Assembly (NCBI GenBank): GCA_019424695.1
Contig: JAHYZA010000006.1
Location: 34,032 to 98,031 of the forward strand
Source: Oscillospiraceae bacterium
Lineage (GTDB): Bacteria; Bacillota; Clostridia; Oscillospirales; Ruminococcaceae
Reading direction: 5' to 3'
Length of the DNA stretch: 64,000 nucleotides
A program made the translations under genes and the position numbers. Shown piece after piece: positions 8,530 to 16,666 of the stretch. Numbering within the stretch: position 1 is the stretch's first letter; every line of letters starts with the position of its first letter. Below the pieces are notes generated by a model. The model had not been told where the DNA came from and did no database searches. It saw nothing but the letters and a program-made list of their open reading frames with translations.

Positions 8530-8648
8530 AGGTCATCTCCCTCCGTTGCTTCCAGGTTCAGGTTGCTCAGCAGCTGCTCCAGGCAGTCCGCCAGTGTTCT
8601 GTTTCCCGCTTCGGTGGAGAATGTGACCGTAACGTATTGTGTGCCCAT
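8526..8648 (-). CDS. 40-residue ORF coupled to the serine recombinase
   Basis: Small ORF, ATG at 8648 to TGA at 8526, with a near-perfect AAGGAGGT seven bases upstream, the best ribosome binding site in the island. The product begins MGTQYVTVTFSTEAG and has a leucine-rich, acidic C-terminal helix (LADCLEQLLSNLNLEA). Its stop overlaps the GTG start of the recombinase, so recombinase translation probably depends on it. I do not recognise a family. It may be an accessory factor for recombination or just a coupling leader. Confidence 0.6.
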   Translation of the reverse strand: MGTQYVTVTFSTEAGNRTLADCLEQLLSNLNLEATEGDDL

Positions 8649-8973
8649 ACTTGGCACCTCCTTTTCAGTACGCAGCGTTGCAGGGTTTCTTTAGGCAATA
8701 ATATGCGGAACTTTCCTGCGGTATTTTCGATTGCTGAGGCAATCGTCACTGCGATTACTGGTAGCTCTTACGGCCGTATATTTTTTTATGAACTTTAAGG
8801 CTGACGTCCGTCGAAGGGTACCGGGATCTGTTGTTCAGACCGTAATAAAAATTTACATTTTCCTGCACCATCCTCTATTATATATGCAAAACATTCATAT
8901 TATAATTTAATCTAATAAAAGATATAAACTATATTTTTTATATTTTGGGTATTGTACAAAAGGAGGCTATTCG
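8649..8973. other. AT-rich divergent spacer, likely recombinase control and crossover region
   Basis: 325 bases between the recombinase operon (minus) and the broken gene at 8974 (plus). It holds a perfect hairpin CGATTGC-TGAG-GCAATCG (8728-8745), a short palindrome TACGGCCGTA near 8770, and a very AT-rich stretch 8880-8950 with several TATAAT-like boxes facing rightwards. No further ORF with a ribosome binding site is visible. Att-site role is inference from its place next to the recombinase. Confidence 0.4.
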
Positions 8974-11508
8974 ATGCCGGCTGGAGAGTTATACATCCTC
9001 CCCCCTTCCGAAGCAGCAACAGTGAGTTCAAAAAATTTCTGGCAAATCCCGGATTGATGGCTGCATGGGAGGAAGCATACGCTGCCCCAGATCAGGAGGT
9101 CTCCGTCAGCTCATCTTCACGAGATCAACGGTCACGAAAGGTGAACCAGCAGTTGGCCCATGCAGTCCCCGCCCCCTGTATACTTGGCGACAGCCCGGAC
9201 ACAGTCTGTAAATTTTCAGAATGGTTTTACTGGATCGGCCAGCTCAAGTATGTTTACCATATTCGCAGTTTGGATAAAGACACGATCCCTGTGGAATTTC
9301 CAAATGGCCTTTCCATCGAAGGCCTTTCCTACTCTGTAGGGGAGAATAAATCCAAAGCCTTCCACTTTTGCCCGATTGCCATTTTTCGATCTTCCGACCA
9401 ACCCTTTGGCTACACTTCTTCGGTAATGATATGCCTGTATCGCACCAAAGCCCGTCGCCTGTCCTCCCGTGAAGAAATAGAGCACGCTGCCCGCCAGGCG
9501 CAAAAGTAACAGTAAGCTGTGAACCGGTTGATTTCATCTTCCTGCCCACGCTGCAAAACACCCCGCTTACGAGACTTTCCCAAAAACTTGCTCAGTACGG
9601 TATTAGAGTCCAGAAACTGTCCTCTCTGCGTAAGCTCCTGCAGGAGCAAATCTATCTGCTGTTTGGAATTGTCCCATCCTTTCTCTTCCTGGGGAAAAAC
9701 ACCAAAAAGCTGTCGGTCACCATACAGTTGCACCCTACCGTCGCATATTTTTGGTTCTTGGGGCTGCACACCCAGGGGTGGGAGCTGTGCCATAAGCAGA
9801 TTCATTTTGCACCCGAACCCGCAGCCGGATCGTTTCTGACACCAGAAGAAGAGGAGCGCTTAAAACGGCAAACATTGGCTGAAAGAGATAGCTGCAATTC
9901 TTTCGTCACCACGCTCTATCACCAATACCTGGCCGTCCAAAACTCTCTGACAGGTTTTCTGACACACTGCTGTATACAGCCGGGTATAAGCCCTCCGGAC
10001 GGCATACAAACCGAGGCTGCCTTCCTTTGGGAGCAGTATTCCCTGGAGACAATCTATCCTTTCCTCCGGTACCCGTTTTGCTTCCGCCCTTCTTTGTGGA
10101 GGAACACCAGTAGGCACTCCTGACGAGAGGCCTCACCCAAAGCGCTCAGAAATGGCTGCTCTACGCCAGCCGCAATAATAGCTGCACTTTTCTCACAGCG
10201 GCATTGCTGTATGCCGTCTGCTGCAATTATCTCCCCGGTGCTTTGCTGCTTCACACCGAACTGAAAGATGCCATTCCTTTACTGAAAACAAAGCCTTTTC
10301 TGACGCTGGAAGATTTCCCGGCGCCAGAGAACGCTTCTTCTCCGCTTCTGCAAAGCAATTCTTTCTGGCAGGTTTCCATAGAGAAGAAAGATGCTCCCCT
10401 GGACCGCCTCTTCACACGCCTTTCCAAGGTTTCCCGCAAACTGTGCATCGTATTGTTTCAGGAACCGCGGACACTCACCGTCTATGATTGTTTTTCTTTA
10501 CTGCCCTACGCCCCTACCCTGTTGCTGGGCAATGTGCGGCTGCCAGAAGAATATCCCTCGGCTTCCATTTCTCTCCGCGAACTAGGCACTTTCCGGGGAG
10601 AGGGACTGACCGACGATCAAAATTCTTCGGCTGTTTATTTCCCGAACCAGGACGACTTGCTTTCCTTACAAATGATTGCGGACCGGCTTATCAATTTTTA
10701 CGCCTGGGTCGAAGCCAACCACCACATGCTTCAGATTCATTGGAAAGCCAGCAAGACCCTCGACAAAATCCGTTCCACGGACACAGGTTCCGATGATACT
10801 ATCCGTCGTTTACAATTCTATAGGCGTATCTCGCTTGCCATAAAACGCAGCAAAAATGATCCAAAAAGCATTCTGCGTATCCCGGCGGATACGACCTTCG
10901 CTCTGTTTTCAAAGCGGTGTTCTGAACAGGATTGCAAACCATATCTGTCACATCTCAGCATGATTCTTTTGCTGAGCCAATCCCCAGACGTTTTGGATCA
11001 CATGCCTACAATCCCTGTTACAGTACCAAAGGGTCTGACTTTCGGGGACTTCAGCGGGTATTTTTCGGAGCTGAATAAGATTCTCCCGCTGCGCAAAACA
11101 CTTAGCCGGGAAATCTGGCCTTATCTTGCAAACTATTTCTTGCAGTTTTGCCGCAGTCCCCACATCCCGGACGGTTCGAAGATCATCTTCCAGAGCAAGG
11201 AAGAATATCTGCACTGTACAAATGCAAACCGCCTCGGATGGGTAGAGGATGGCAAGCTGTACCTTGCCTACGACCGCTATTGGGATGCCTTCATCCATAC
11301 AACGCCCTGGTCGTCAGCTTTGAAGGATTGCCGCAATCGCTTTCAGCGGGAAATTCTCCAACCTGTACTGGGCAAGGCACTGGTTCGCGAAAGCGAAAAA
11401 AGCACCCGCTGGTACTGCCGTCCCACCATCATGGAAGATGGGAAACAGATACGCATCGGGAACTTTCTGGTACTGCGCTGGGATGCTCTTCCCCGGTATT
11501 TAGGCTAG
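8974..11508 (+). pseudogene. large unknown island protein, broken by three frameshifts and an amber stop
   Basis: ATG 8974 has AAAAGGAGG eight bases upstream. The frame shifts at a run of six C (9000-9005); the second piece (FRSSNSEFKKFLANPG...) runs to about 9505; there one lost base moves it to the piece VTVSCEPVDFIFLPT... ending near 10120; a third shift near 10085 leads to the last piece, which carries an in-frame TAG at 10111-10113 and then reads open to 11508, ending LVLRWDALPRYLG. Repaired, the protein is about 840 residues with no signal peptide or membrane helix I can name. I do not recognise the family. Its place beside the recombinase suggests cargo or a mobility protein. Confidence 0.6.
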
Positions 11509-11576
11509 CAGTCGTCACGAGGTCCGACGCCTTGGTGACCTCATCACGGTAAAACGGATTTTTGTCCGGTATACTT

Positions 11577-11595
11577 CCTTGCAGTAATTGCAAGG
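11577..11595 (+). promoter_or_regulatory. palindrome overlapping the ferredoxin ribosome binding site
   Basis: Perfect inverted repeat CCTTGCA-GTAAT-TGCAAGG, directly after a TATACT box (11570-11575) and running into AAGGAGG of the ferredoxin gene. It could be a repressor site or an RNA hairpin that hides the ribosome binding site. No good -35 box is visible. Confidence 0.45.
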
Positions 11596-11604
11596 AGGTT
11601 TTCC

Positions 11605-11814
11605 ATGAATTCAGGGAAAAAGCGCCGCAAGGCCGTTGTGGAAGAACTAGATTGTGTGGCCTGCGGCTGTTGCGCGAAGTTTTGTCCGACGGGAGCCATC
11701 CAGGTGCTCCACGGCATCACCGCCCGCGTAAATCCGGACAAGTGCGTGGGCTGCGGGAAATGTGCTCAGGAATGTCCGGCCAGCGTGATTCAGCTGCAGG
11801 AGGTGGAAGCATGA
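11605..11814 (+). CDS. two-cluster 4Fe-4S ferredoxin
   Basis: 69-residue electron carrier. Two CxxCxxCxxxCP motifs are complete: CVACGCCAKFCP (about 19-30) and CVGCGKCAQECP (about 48-59), with the short connecting strand usual in clostridial 2[4Fe-4S] ferredoxins. AAGGAGG lies eight bases before ATG 11605. Its last four bases overlap the start of the membrane Fe-S protein (ATGA), so the two are coupled and probably pass electrons to each other. Confidence 0.92.
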   Translation: MNSGKKRRKAVVEELDCVACGCCAKFCPTGAIQVLHGITARVNPDKCVGCGKCAQECPASVIQLQEVEA

Positions 11815-12386
11815 AAAAGCACTGGTATGACTATCTGTGGATCGTTTCGCTGCTCTACCTGGTGCTGGGCTTCTTCAACATTCTGTTTGCCTGGCTGGGT
11901 CTGGCCTGCTTCTTTCTGCCGCTGCTCATCTCGATCACAACGGGCAGCAAGGCGTACTGCAACCGCTATTGCGGCCGGGGCCAGCTCTTTGGATTGCTGG
12001 GCGGCCGGTTCGGGTTATCCCGCAAACACGATATTCCCCGCTGGATGAAAAGCAAGGCATTCCGCTACGGCTTTCTGGCCTTTTTCTTTGTGATGTTCTT
12101 CGTGATGCTCTGGAACACCTGGCTGGTCTTTGCCGGTGCCCAGAATCTCAAACAGGTCGTCACCCTGCTGTGGACCTTCAAGCTGCCTTGGCAGTGGGCT
12201 TACCACGGCACACTGTTCCACCCCGGCGTGGCCCAGTTCGCCTTCGGCTTCTACAGCGTCATGCTCACTTCCACCGTTCTGGGCCTGGTGACCATGGCCC
12301 TCTTCAAGCCCCGTAGCTGGTGTGTCTACTGTCCCATGGGCACCATGACCCAGCTGATCTGCAAAGCCCGAAATCCGGTCCGCTAA
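11811..12386 (+). CDS. membrane 4Fe-4S protein, NapH/YccM-like
   Basis: 191-residue integral membrane protein with four hydrophobic helices (about 9-33, 79-98, 100-115 region, 140-160). Two cysteine motifs of the NapH/NosR/YccM type face the cytoplasm: CNRYCGRGQLF near residue 45 and CVYCPMGTMTQ near residue 177. These usually bind iron-sulfur clusters and pass electrons between a soluble ferredoxin and a membrane quinone or cofactor. I chose ATG 11811, overlapping the ferredoxin stop, with CAGGAGGTGG upstream. The in vivo acceptor is unknown; quinol or flavoprotein partners are not encoded nearby. Confidence 0.82.
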   Translation: MKKHWYDYLWIVSLLYLVLGFFNILFAWLGLACFFLPLLISITTGSKAYCNRYCGRGQLFGLLGGRFGLSRKHDIPRWMKSKAFRYGFLAFFFVMFFVMLWNTWLVFAGAQNLKQVVTLLWTFKLPWQWAYHGTLFHPGVAQFAFGFYSVMLTSTVLGLVTMALFKPRSWCVYCPMGTMTQLICKARNPVR

Positions 12387-12429
12387 CCCGCTTTTCCGCC
12401 GGGCAAACGGGCCTTCCACACCGAAAAAG

Positions 12430-12469
12430 GATCGCTCCTGCGTTTTATCGCGCAGGAGCAATCTTTTTT
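12430..12469. terminator. bidirectional intrinsic terminator
   Basis: Stem GATCGCTCCTGCG / CGCAGGAGCAATC (one mismatch) with loop TTTTATCG, followed by TTTTTT on the plus strand and by CCTTTTT on the minus strand. It ends the ferredoxin operon and separates it from the convergent penicillin-binding protein gene. Confidence 0.85.
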
Positions 12470-12488
12470 CTCGTTTATACGTTATTTT

Positions 12489-13808
12489 TTACGGTCCAAA
12501 ACTCTGTACCAGCCCCATCCGGTCGGCGGTATAGTATTCGCTGCGCTTGATCTCGCCCGGCAGGTCAATGCCGGTGGCCTCCCGCAGGCCGAAGGCTTCA
12601 AAGTAGTTGCAGAAATTCTCCTTGCCCAGCCGCGCGCCGATCTGGATAAAGCAGGGATTGCAGCTGACCGCCAGACCCTGGGCGAACGTTTCCACACCGT
12701 GGACGTGCCCGTTGGCGCAGCGGAACCAGGTGCCTGCTACGTTGATCTTGCCGGCACAGACAAAGGTATCACTGGGCGTGCAGACGCCGGTGTCTAATGC
12801 CGCAGCCGCGGTAATCAGTTTGAACACGCTGCCCGGTTCATACAGATCGCTGATGGCCTTGTTGCGCCACTGGGTCTGCTGCGCCTTCTGCAGGGCCGCA
12901 CTGCGTTCCTCCCCCGTCAGGGCATCCACGGCAGCACGTGTTTCCTCATTGATGATCTGCCGGGGCGTATTGGGGTCGTAGTCCGGCTGGCTGGTCATGG
13001 CCAGGATAGCGCCGGTTTGCACATCCATCACGATGCCCACGCCCCTCTGTGCCACGTTGTGCTCCCGCACGGCGGCATCCATCGCGCTTTCCAGCCAGTG
13101 CTGGATGTTGGCGTCAATGGTCAGCGTCAGCGTGTTGCCGGGCACCGCCTCCACCAGCGTCTGGTAATGGGTAGGCATATCATACCCCCAGGCATTTTTT
13201 GCTGTCAGGATTTCGCCGTTCTGTCCCGTGAGTTCGTCGTTGTATTCCAGCTCCAGCCCCCACAGTCCGGCATTGTCCACATCGGTAAAGCCCAGGATGC
13301 CCCCCATAAAATCGCCCTGCGGATACACCCGTTTCGTATCCTGCCGGATCTGGATTCCCTCCGCACCGTTTTCGGTGCACCAGCTGCGCACAGCATCCGC
13401 AGTTTCCCGGTCCACGCGACGGCTCAGCAGGCAGTCGTTGGAGGTGCGCTGGCTGAACTTTTCCAGCGTTTCCGAATAATCAATCTCCAGAATCTCGCTC
13501 AGGGCCCGGGCGGCCGGTTCCACCAGCGCATCGTCCAGTTCCCGGGGCGACGCCCGAATGGTCCAGCAGGTTTCGCTGGCTGCCAGCAGCGTGCCGTCGG
13601 CGGAATAGATTTCGCCCCGGGCCGCCGGCAACGTGGCCCCGCGCAGCTGCTGGTCCGCCGCCCGGGCCGCATAACCGCCGGGGTCCAATACCTGCAGCAC
13701 AAACAGCCGGACAAGCAAACCGCCAAAACAGACAAGGGCCAGCACTGCCGCCAGAAAGCGGGCGCGGCGGCGCATCAGACGATTTTGCTGCGGGGTGAGA
13801 TGACGCAT
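12489..13808 (-). CDS. penicillin-binding protein (PBP2/FtsI/SpoVD type), lacking the C-terminal KTG region
   Basis: Class B transpeptidase-like protein of 439 residues; complete members have about 550-700. One N-terminal helix (about 17-40), a pedestal domain, then the transpeptidase domain: SxxK is S327-V-F-K330 in YEPGSVFKLIT, SxN is S382-C-N384. The chain ends at QSFGP, just where the family normally goes on through VTPLQ to the KTG box, so the third active-site motif is missing. No continuation exists in another frame before the terminator at 12430-12469. It may be an inactive remnant or a deletion product. Divergent from the adh gene. Confidence 0.8.
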   Translation of the reverse strand: MRHLTPQQNRLMRRRARFLAAVLALVCFGGLLVRLFVLQVLDPGGYAARAADQQLRGATLPAARGEIYSADGTLLAASETCWTIRASPRELDDALVEPAARALSEILEIDYSETLEKFSQRTSNDCLLSRRVDRETADAVRSWCTENGAEGIQIRQDTKRVYPQGDFMGGILGFTDVDNAGLWGLELEYNDELTGQNGEILTAKNAWGYDMPTHYQTLVEAVPGNTLTLTIDANIQHWLESAMDAAVREHNVAQRGVGIVMDVQTGAILAMTSQPDYDPNTPRQIINEETRAAVDALTGEERSAALQKAQQTQWRNKAISDLYEPGSVFKLITAAAALDTGVCTPSDTFVCAGKINVAGTWFRCANGHVHGVETFAQGLAVSCNPCFIQIGARLGKENFCNYFEAFGLREATGIDLPGEIKRSEYYTADRMGLVQSFGP

Positions 13809-13919
13809 ATCGGTACCTCCTTTGGGCGCAGGAATTCTTCCTTTCGCCGTTGTTTCACCCTATGCCCTCCCTTCCGTCAAAATGCCGAATTTGCGCCCGC
13901 AAATTCTCCCTATCGCCGA

Positions 13920-13948
13920 TTGACGTTTGTACAAAGGTGGGGTATACT
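13920..13948 (+). promoter_or_regulatory. promoter of the alcohol dehydrogenase gene
   Basis: TTGACG (13920-13925), 17 bases, TATACT (13943-13948). Start of transcription would be near 13955, just ahead of the palindrome at 13961-13980. Confidence 0.75.
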
Positions 13949-13960
13949 GTAAACAATCAC

Positions 13961-13980
13961 ATTGACAATTTCTTGTCAAT
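13961..13980. promoter_or_regulatory. candidate operator of the alcohol dehydrogenase gene
   Basis: Perfect inverted repeat ATTGACAA-TTTC-TTGTCAAT placed right after the expected transcription start and before AGGAGGT. A bound protein here would block the promoter. Rex, which senses NADH and controls many clostridial adh genes, has TTGTTAA half-sites and 4-base spacing; this site has the same geometry but a different half-site, so identity is open. Confidence 0.6.
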
Positions 13981-14000
13981 TTCGTTAGGAGGTCATTCCC

Positions 14001-15218
14001 ATGGCAAGATTTACCTTACCCCGTGACCTGTATCACGGCCCCAACGCGCTGGAAGCGCTCAAGACGCTCCCCGGCAAGCGCGCCATGATCTGTGTCGGCG
14101 GCGGTTCTATGAAGCGCTTTGGATTCCTGGACCGTGCCGAAGCCTATTTAAAGGAAGCCGGCATGGAAGTTGCCCTGTTTGAGGGGATCGAACCCGACCC
14201 GTCGGTGGAGACCGTCATGAAGGGCGCCGCGGCCATGCAGGAATTCCAACCTGACTGGATCGTCGCCATCGGCGGCGGCTCCCCCATCGACGCGGCCAAG
14301 GCAATGTGGATCAAGTACGAGTACCCCGACATCACCTTTGAGGATATGTGCAAGGTATTCGGCATTCCGCCGTTGCGCCGCAAGGCACATTTCTGCGCGA
14401 TTTCCTCCACCTCCGGCACCGCGACCGAAGTGACGGCGTTCTCCATCATCACCGACTATGCCAAGGGCATCAAATATCCCATCGCCGACTTTGAGATCAC
14501 CCCTGACGTGGCTATCGTCGACCCCGAACTGGCCCACACGATGCCCAAGAAGCTGGTGGCCCATACCGGTATGGATGCCATGACCCACGCCATCGAAGCC
14601 TATGTTTCCACCGCGAACTGCGACTTCACCGACCCGCTGGCGCTGCATGCCATCGAGATGATCCAGGCGGATCTGGTCGGCAGCTACAACGGCGATATGG
14701 ACAAGCGCGACGCAATGCACAACGCCCAGTGTCTGGCCGGCATGGCGTTCTCCAACGCGCTGCTGGGCATCGTCCACAGCATGGCGCACAAGACCGGCGC
14801 AGCCTTTGCCGACTACGGCGCTCACATCATTCACGGCGCGGCCAACGCCATGTACCTGCCCAAGGTCATCGCGTTCAACGCCAAAGACCCCACCGCCAAG
14901 AAGCGCTACGGCGTGATTGCCGACAAGATGCACCTCGGCGGCGAAAATGATGATGAAAAGGTCGCCCTGCTCATCAAGTATCTGCGCGGCATGAACGATG
15001 ATCTGAACATTCCGCACTGCATCGGCCACTACGGCCCGGACTCCTTCCCCTGTGAGAAAGGCTTTGTGCCCGAGGAAGTGTTCCTCGAGCGCCTGCCTGA
15101 AATCGCCAAGAACGCCATCGGCGATGCCTGCACGGGTTCCAACCCGCGTCAGCCCTCTCAGGAAGAGATGGAAAAGCTGCTGAAATGCTGCTACTATGAC
15201 ACTGAGGTAGACTTCTGA
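14001..15218 (+). CDS. iron-containing alcohol dehydrogenase
   Basis: 405-residue type III (Fe-dependent) alcohol dehydrogenase, cytoplasmic, reducing an aldehyde to its alcohol with NAD(P)H; fermentative NAD+ regeneration is the usual job. The nucleotide-binding GGGSPIDAAKAM (about residues 91-102) and the metal ligands are present: D and H in HTGMDAMTHAIEAY, H in GIVHSMAHKTGA and H in AHIIHGAANA. AGGAGGT is seven bases before ATG 14001. A monocistronic unit with its own promoter, operator and terminator. Substrate (ethanol, butanol or 1,3-propanediol) cannot be told from the sequence. Confidence 0.93.
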   Translation: MARFTLPRDLYHGPNALEALKTLPGKRAMICVGGGSMKRFGFLDRAEAYLKEAGMEVALFEGIEPDPSVETVMKGAAAMQEFQPDWIVAIGGGSPIDAAKAMWIKYEYPDITFEDMCKVFGIPPLRRKAHFCAISSTSGTATEVTAFSIITDYAKGIKYPIADFEITPDVAIVDPELAHTMPKKLVAHTGMDAMTHAIEAYVSTANCDFTDPLALHAIEMIQADLVGSYNGDMDKRDAMHNAQCLAGMAFSNALLGIVHSMAHKTGAAFADYGAHIIHGAANAMYLPKVIAFNAKDPTAKKRYGVIADKMHLGGENDDEKVALLIKYLRGMNDDLNIPHCIGHYGPDSFPCEKGFVPEEVFLERLPEIAKNAIGDACTGSNPRQPSQEEMEKLLKCCYYDTEVDF

Positions 15219-15258
15219 TCCATACATGCGTGCGGCAGGTCTGACCGCCGTACCACGG

Positions 15259-15298
15259 GAACACGCTCTCTGCAAACCGGAGGGCGTGTTCTTTTTTT
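15259..15298 (+). terminator. intrinsic terminator after the alcohol dehydrogenase gene
   Basis: Stem GAACACGC / GCGTGTTC, extendable through CTC/GAG, followed by seven T. Confidence 0.85.
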
Positions 15299-15333
15299 GC
15301 TTTCAGGCGGTCACCGTCGAAAGGGGACTTTTC

Positions 15334-15362
15334 TTGACAGATTCGGTCTATCGTGATAGACT
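15334..15362 (+). promoter_or_regulatory. promoter of the first M23 peptidase with an operator between its boxes
   Basis: TTGACA (15334-15339), 17 bases, TAGACT (15357-15362). The spacer and -10 box are covered by a perfect inverted repeat GTCTATC-GT-GATAGAC (15346-15361), and a further CTATC half-site follows downstream. The core resembles the CTATC/GATAG arms of tet-type operators. A repressor bound here would exclude RNA polymerase. Confidence 0.65.
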
Positions 15363-15419
15363 TTTTTTGTAAAAGCGGTCTATCCAAATAAACTACCTGT
15401 TTGTACAAGAGGTTGTTCC

Positions 15420-16640
15420 ATGGTTTCTATCAAACGCTGTTCTGCCGTCCTGGCGGCCCTCCTTTTTGCCGTGCTGATGCGCTTGCCTGCCGAGGCTGAG
15501 GACCGCAAGCAGACGCTGACGAATCAGCAGGCCCAGGCCCAGCAGGAATACGAAAATGCCCAGAAAGAACTGGAAGAGATACAGTCCCAGCAACAACAGA
15601 CTGAATCCCAGATCGGCCAGCTGGAAGGGCAGGCGGCCCAGGTGGCGGCGCAGCTGCAGAAGGTATACACCTCGTTGCAGGACGCCGAGCGGGAGCTGTT
15701 GACCCGCCAGGCAGCCGCCGATGCCGCCGCCCAGGCGCTGGCCGAAAAGCAGGCGGAGTACGACGCTTGTTTTTCCCGCAGTCAGGAACAGATGCGCGCC
15801 ATGCAGTTGTTGGACGGCGGCGGTGCCATCGGTTTGTTGACCCAAGCCAAAAGTTTGTACCAGTTGCTGACCTTTGCCGACGTTTTGCAGCAAATTTCTT
15901 CCAAAAACAGTGAGATCCTTACGGTATTGACCGAACAGGCCCAGGCTTTGTCGGAAGCCCGGCAGGCAGCCGAAACTGCCCGGCAACAGGCGGAAGCCGC
16001 CAAGGCGGCGCTGGACAGCCAGCAGGACCAGCTCAGCCGTACACAGACCCAGTTGGGAGATGCCTTGCAGCAGGCCAACGAGACGTTGAGCGAGCAGGAA
16101 TCAGCCGCACAAGCCCAGGCCGTGGCCACCGAAGCGGCCAAGCAAGCCTACGAAGAAGCCACCGCAGCGCTGGACGCCTATGTGCGGGCCCAGAGTGACC
16201 GCTACACCACCACCGACCTGGTCCTGACCAGCCTGGAATTTCGTTGCCCGCTGGACAGTTACAGCAGCATCACCACGCAGTTCGGGGAGGCCGATCCCTG
16301 GGGCATCCCCCACCGCGGCGCCGACTTTGCCGCCCCCAACGGCACGCCGATCCATGCCATTGCCGACGGCGTCATCAGCGCCGCCGGCCCGGTGAACAGT
16401 TACGGAAACTGTGTGCAGGTCAGCCACGGCACCGCCAGCGACAGCAACCGCTACGACAGTCTGTACGCCCACATGAGCAGCATTGCCGTCAGCCAGGGGC
16501 AGACCGTGCAAAAAGGCGAAGTGATCGGGTATGTGGGCAACACCGGCAACGTGTTTGGTGCCAACGGCGGCTATCACCTGCATCTGGAACTGCGGGTCAA
16601 CGGCAGCCGCGTCAATCCGCTGGCCTATGTGCCCCGCTGA
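15420..16640 (+). CDS. secreted M23 peptidase with coiled coil (EnvC/CwlO-like)
   Basis: 406 residues: signal peptide (about 1-26, ending AEA), a long glutamine- and alanine-rich coiled coil (about 27-250), and an M23 lytic domain (about 275-400). Zinc ligands are H298 and D302 in HRGADF and H388 in YHLHLEL. The coiled coil before M23 is typical of EnvC/CwlO-like proteins that cleave or help cleave peptide cross-links during division or growth. GAGG precedes the ATG at 15420. Followed 26 bases later by a second M23 gene, probably one operon under the operator-bearing promoter at 15334. Confidence 0.9.
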   Translation: MVSIKRCSAVLAALLFAVLMRLPAEAEDRKQTLTNQQAQAQQEYENAQKELEEIQSQQQQTESQIGQLEGQAAQVAAQLQKVYTSLQDAERELLTRQAAADAAAQALAEKQAEYDACFSRSQEQMRAMQLLDGGGAIGLLTQAKSLYQLLTFADVLQQISSKNSEILTVLTEQAQALSEARQAAETARQQAEAAKAALDSQQDQLSRTQTQLGDALQQANETLSEQESAAQAQAVATEAAKQAYEEATAALDAYVRAQSDRYTTTDLVLTSLEFRCPLDSYSSITTQFGEADPWGIPHRGADFAAPNGTPIHAIADGVISAAGPVNSYGNCVQVSHGTASDSNRYDSLYAHMSSIAVSQGQTVQKGEVIGYVGNTGNVFGANGGYHLHLELRVNGSRVNPLAYVPR

Positions 16641-16666
16641 CCGCCCGGGAAAGGAGGATTTGGCGA

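Noticed and set aside
13926..13948. Alternative -35 TTGTAC for the adh promoter
   Set aside because: Only 10 bases from the -10 box; TTGACG at 13920 gives 17.
16244..16666. Longer N-terminus for the second M23 peptidase
   Set aside because: The extra 140 codons overlap the first M23 gene in another frame and are Arg/Gln/His-rich shadow; ATG 16667 has AAAGGAGG.
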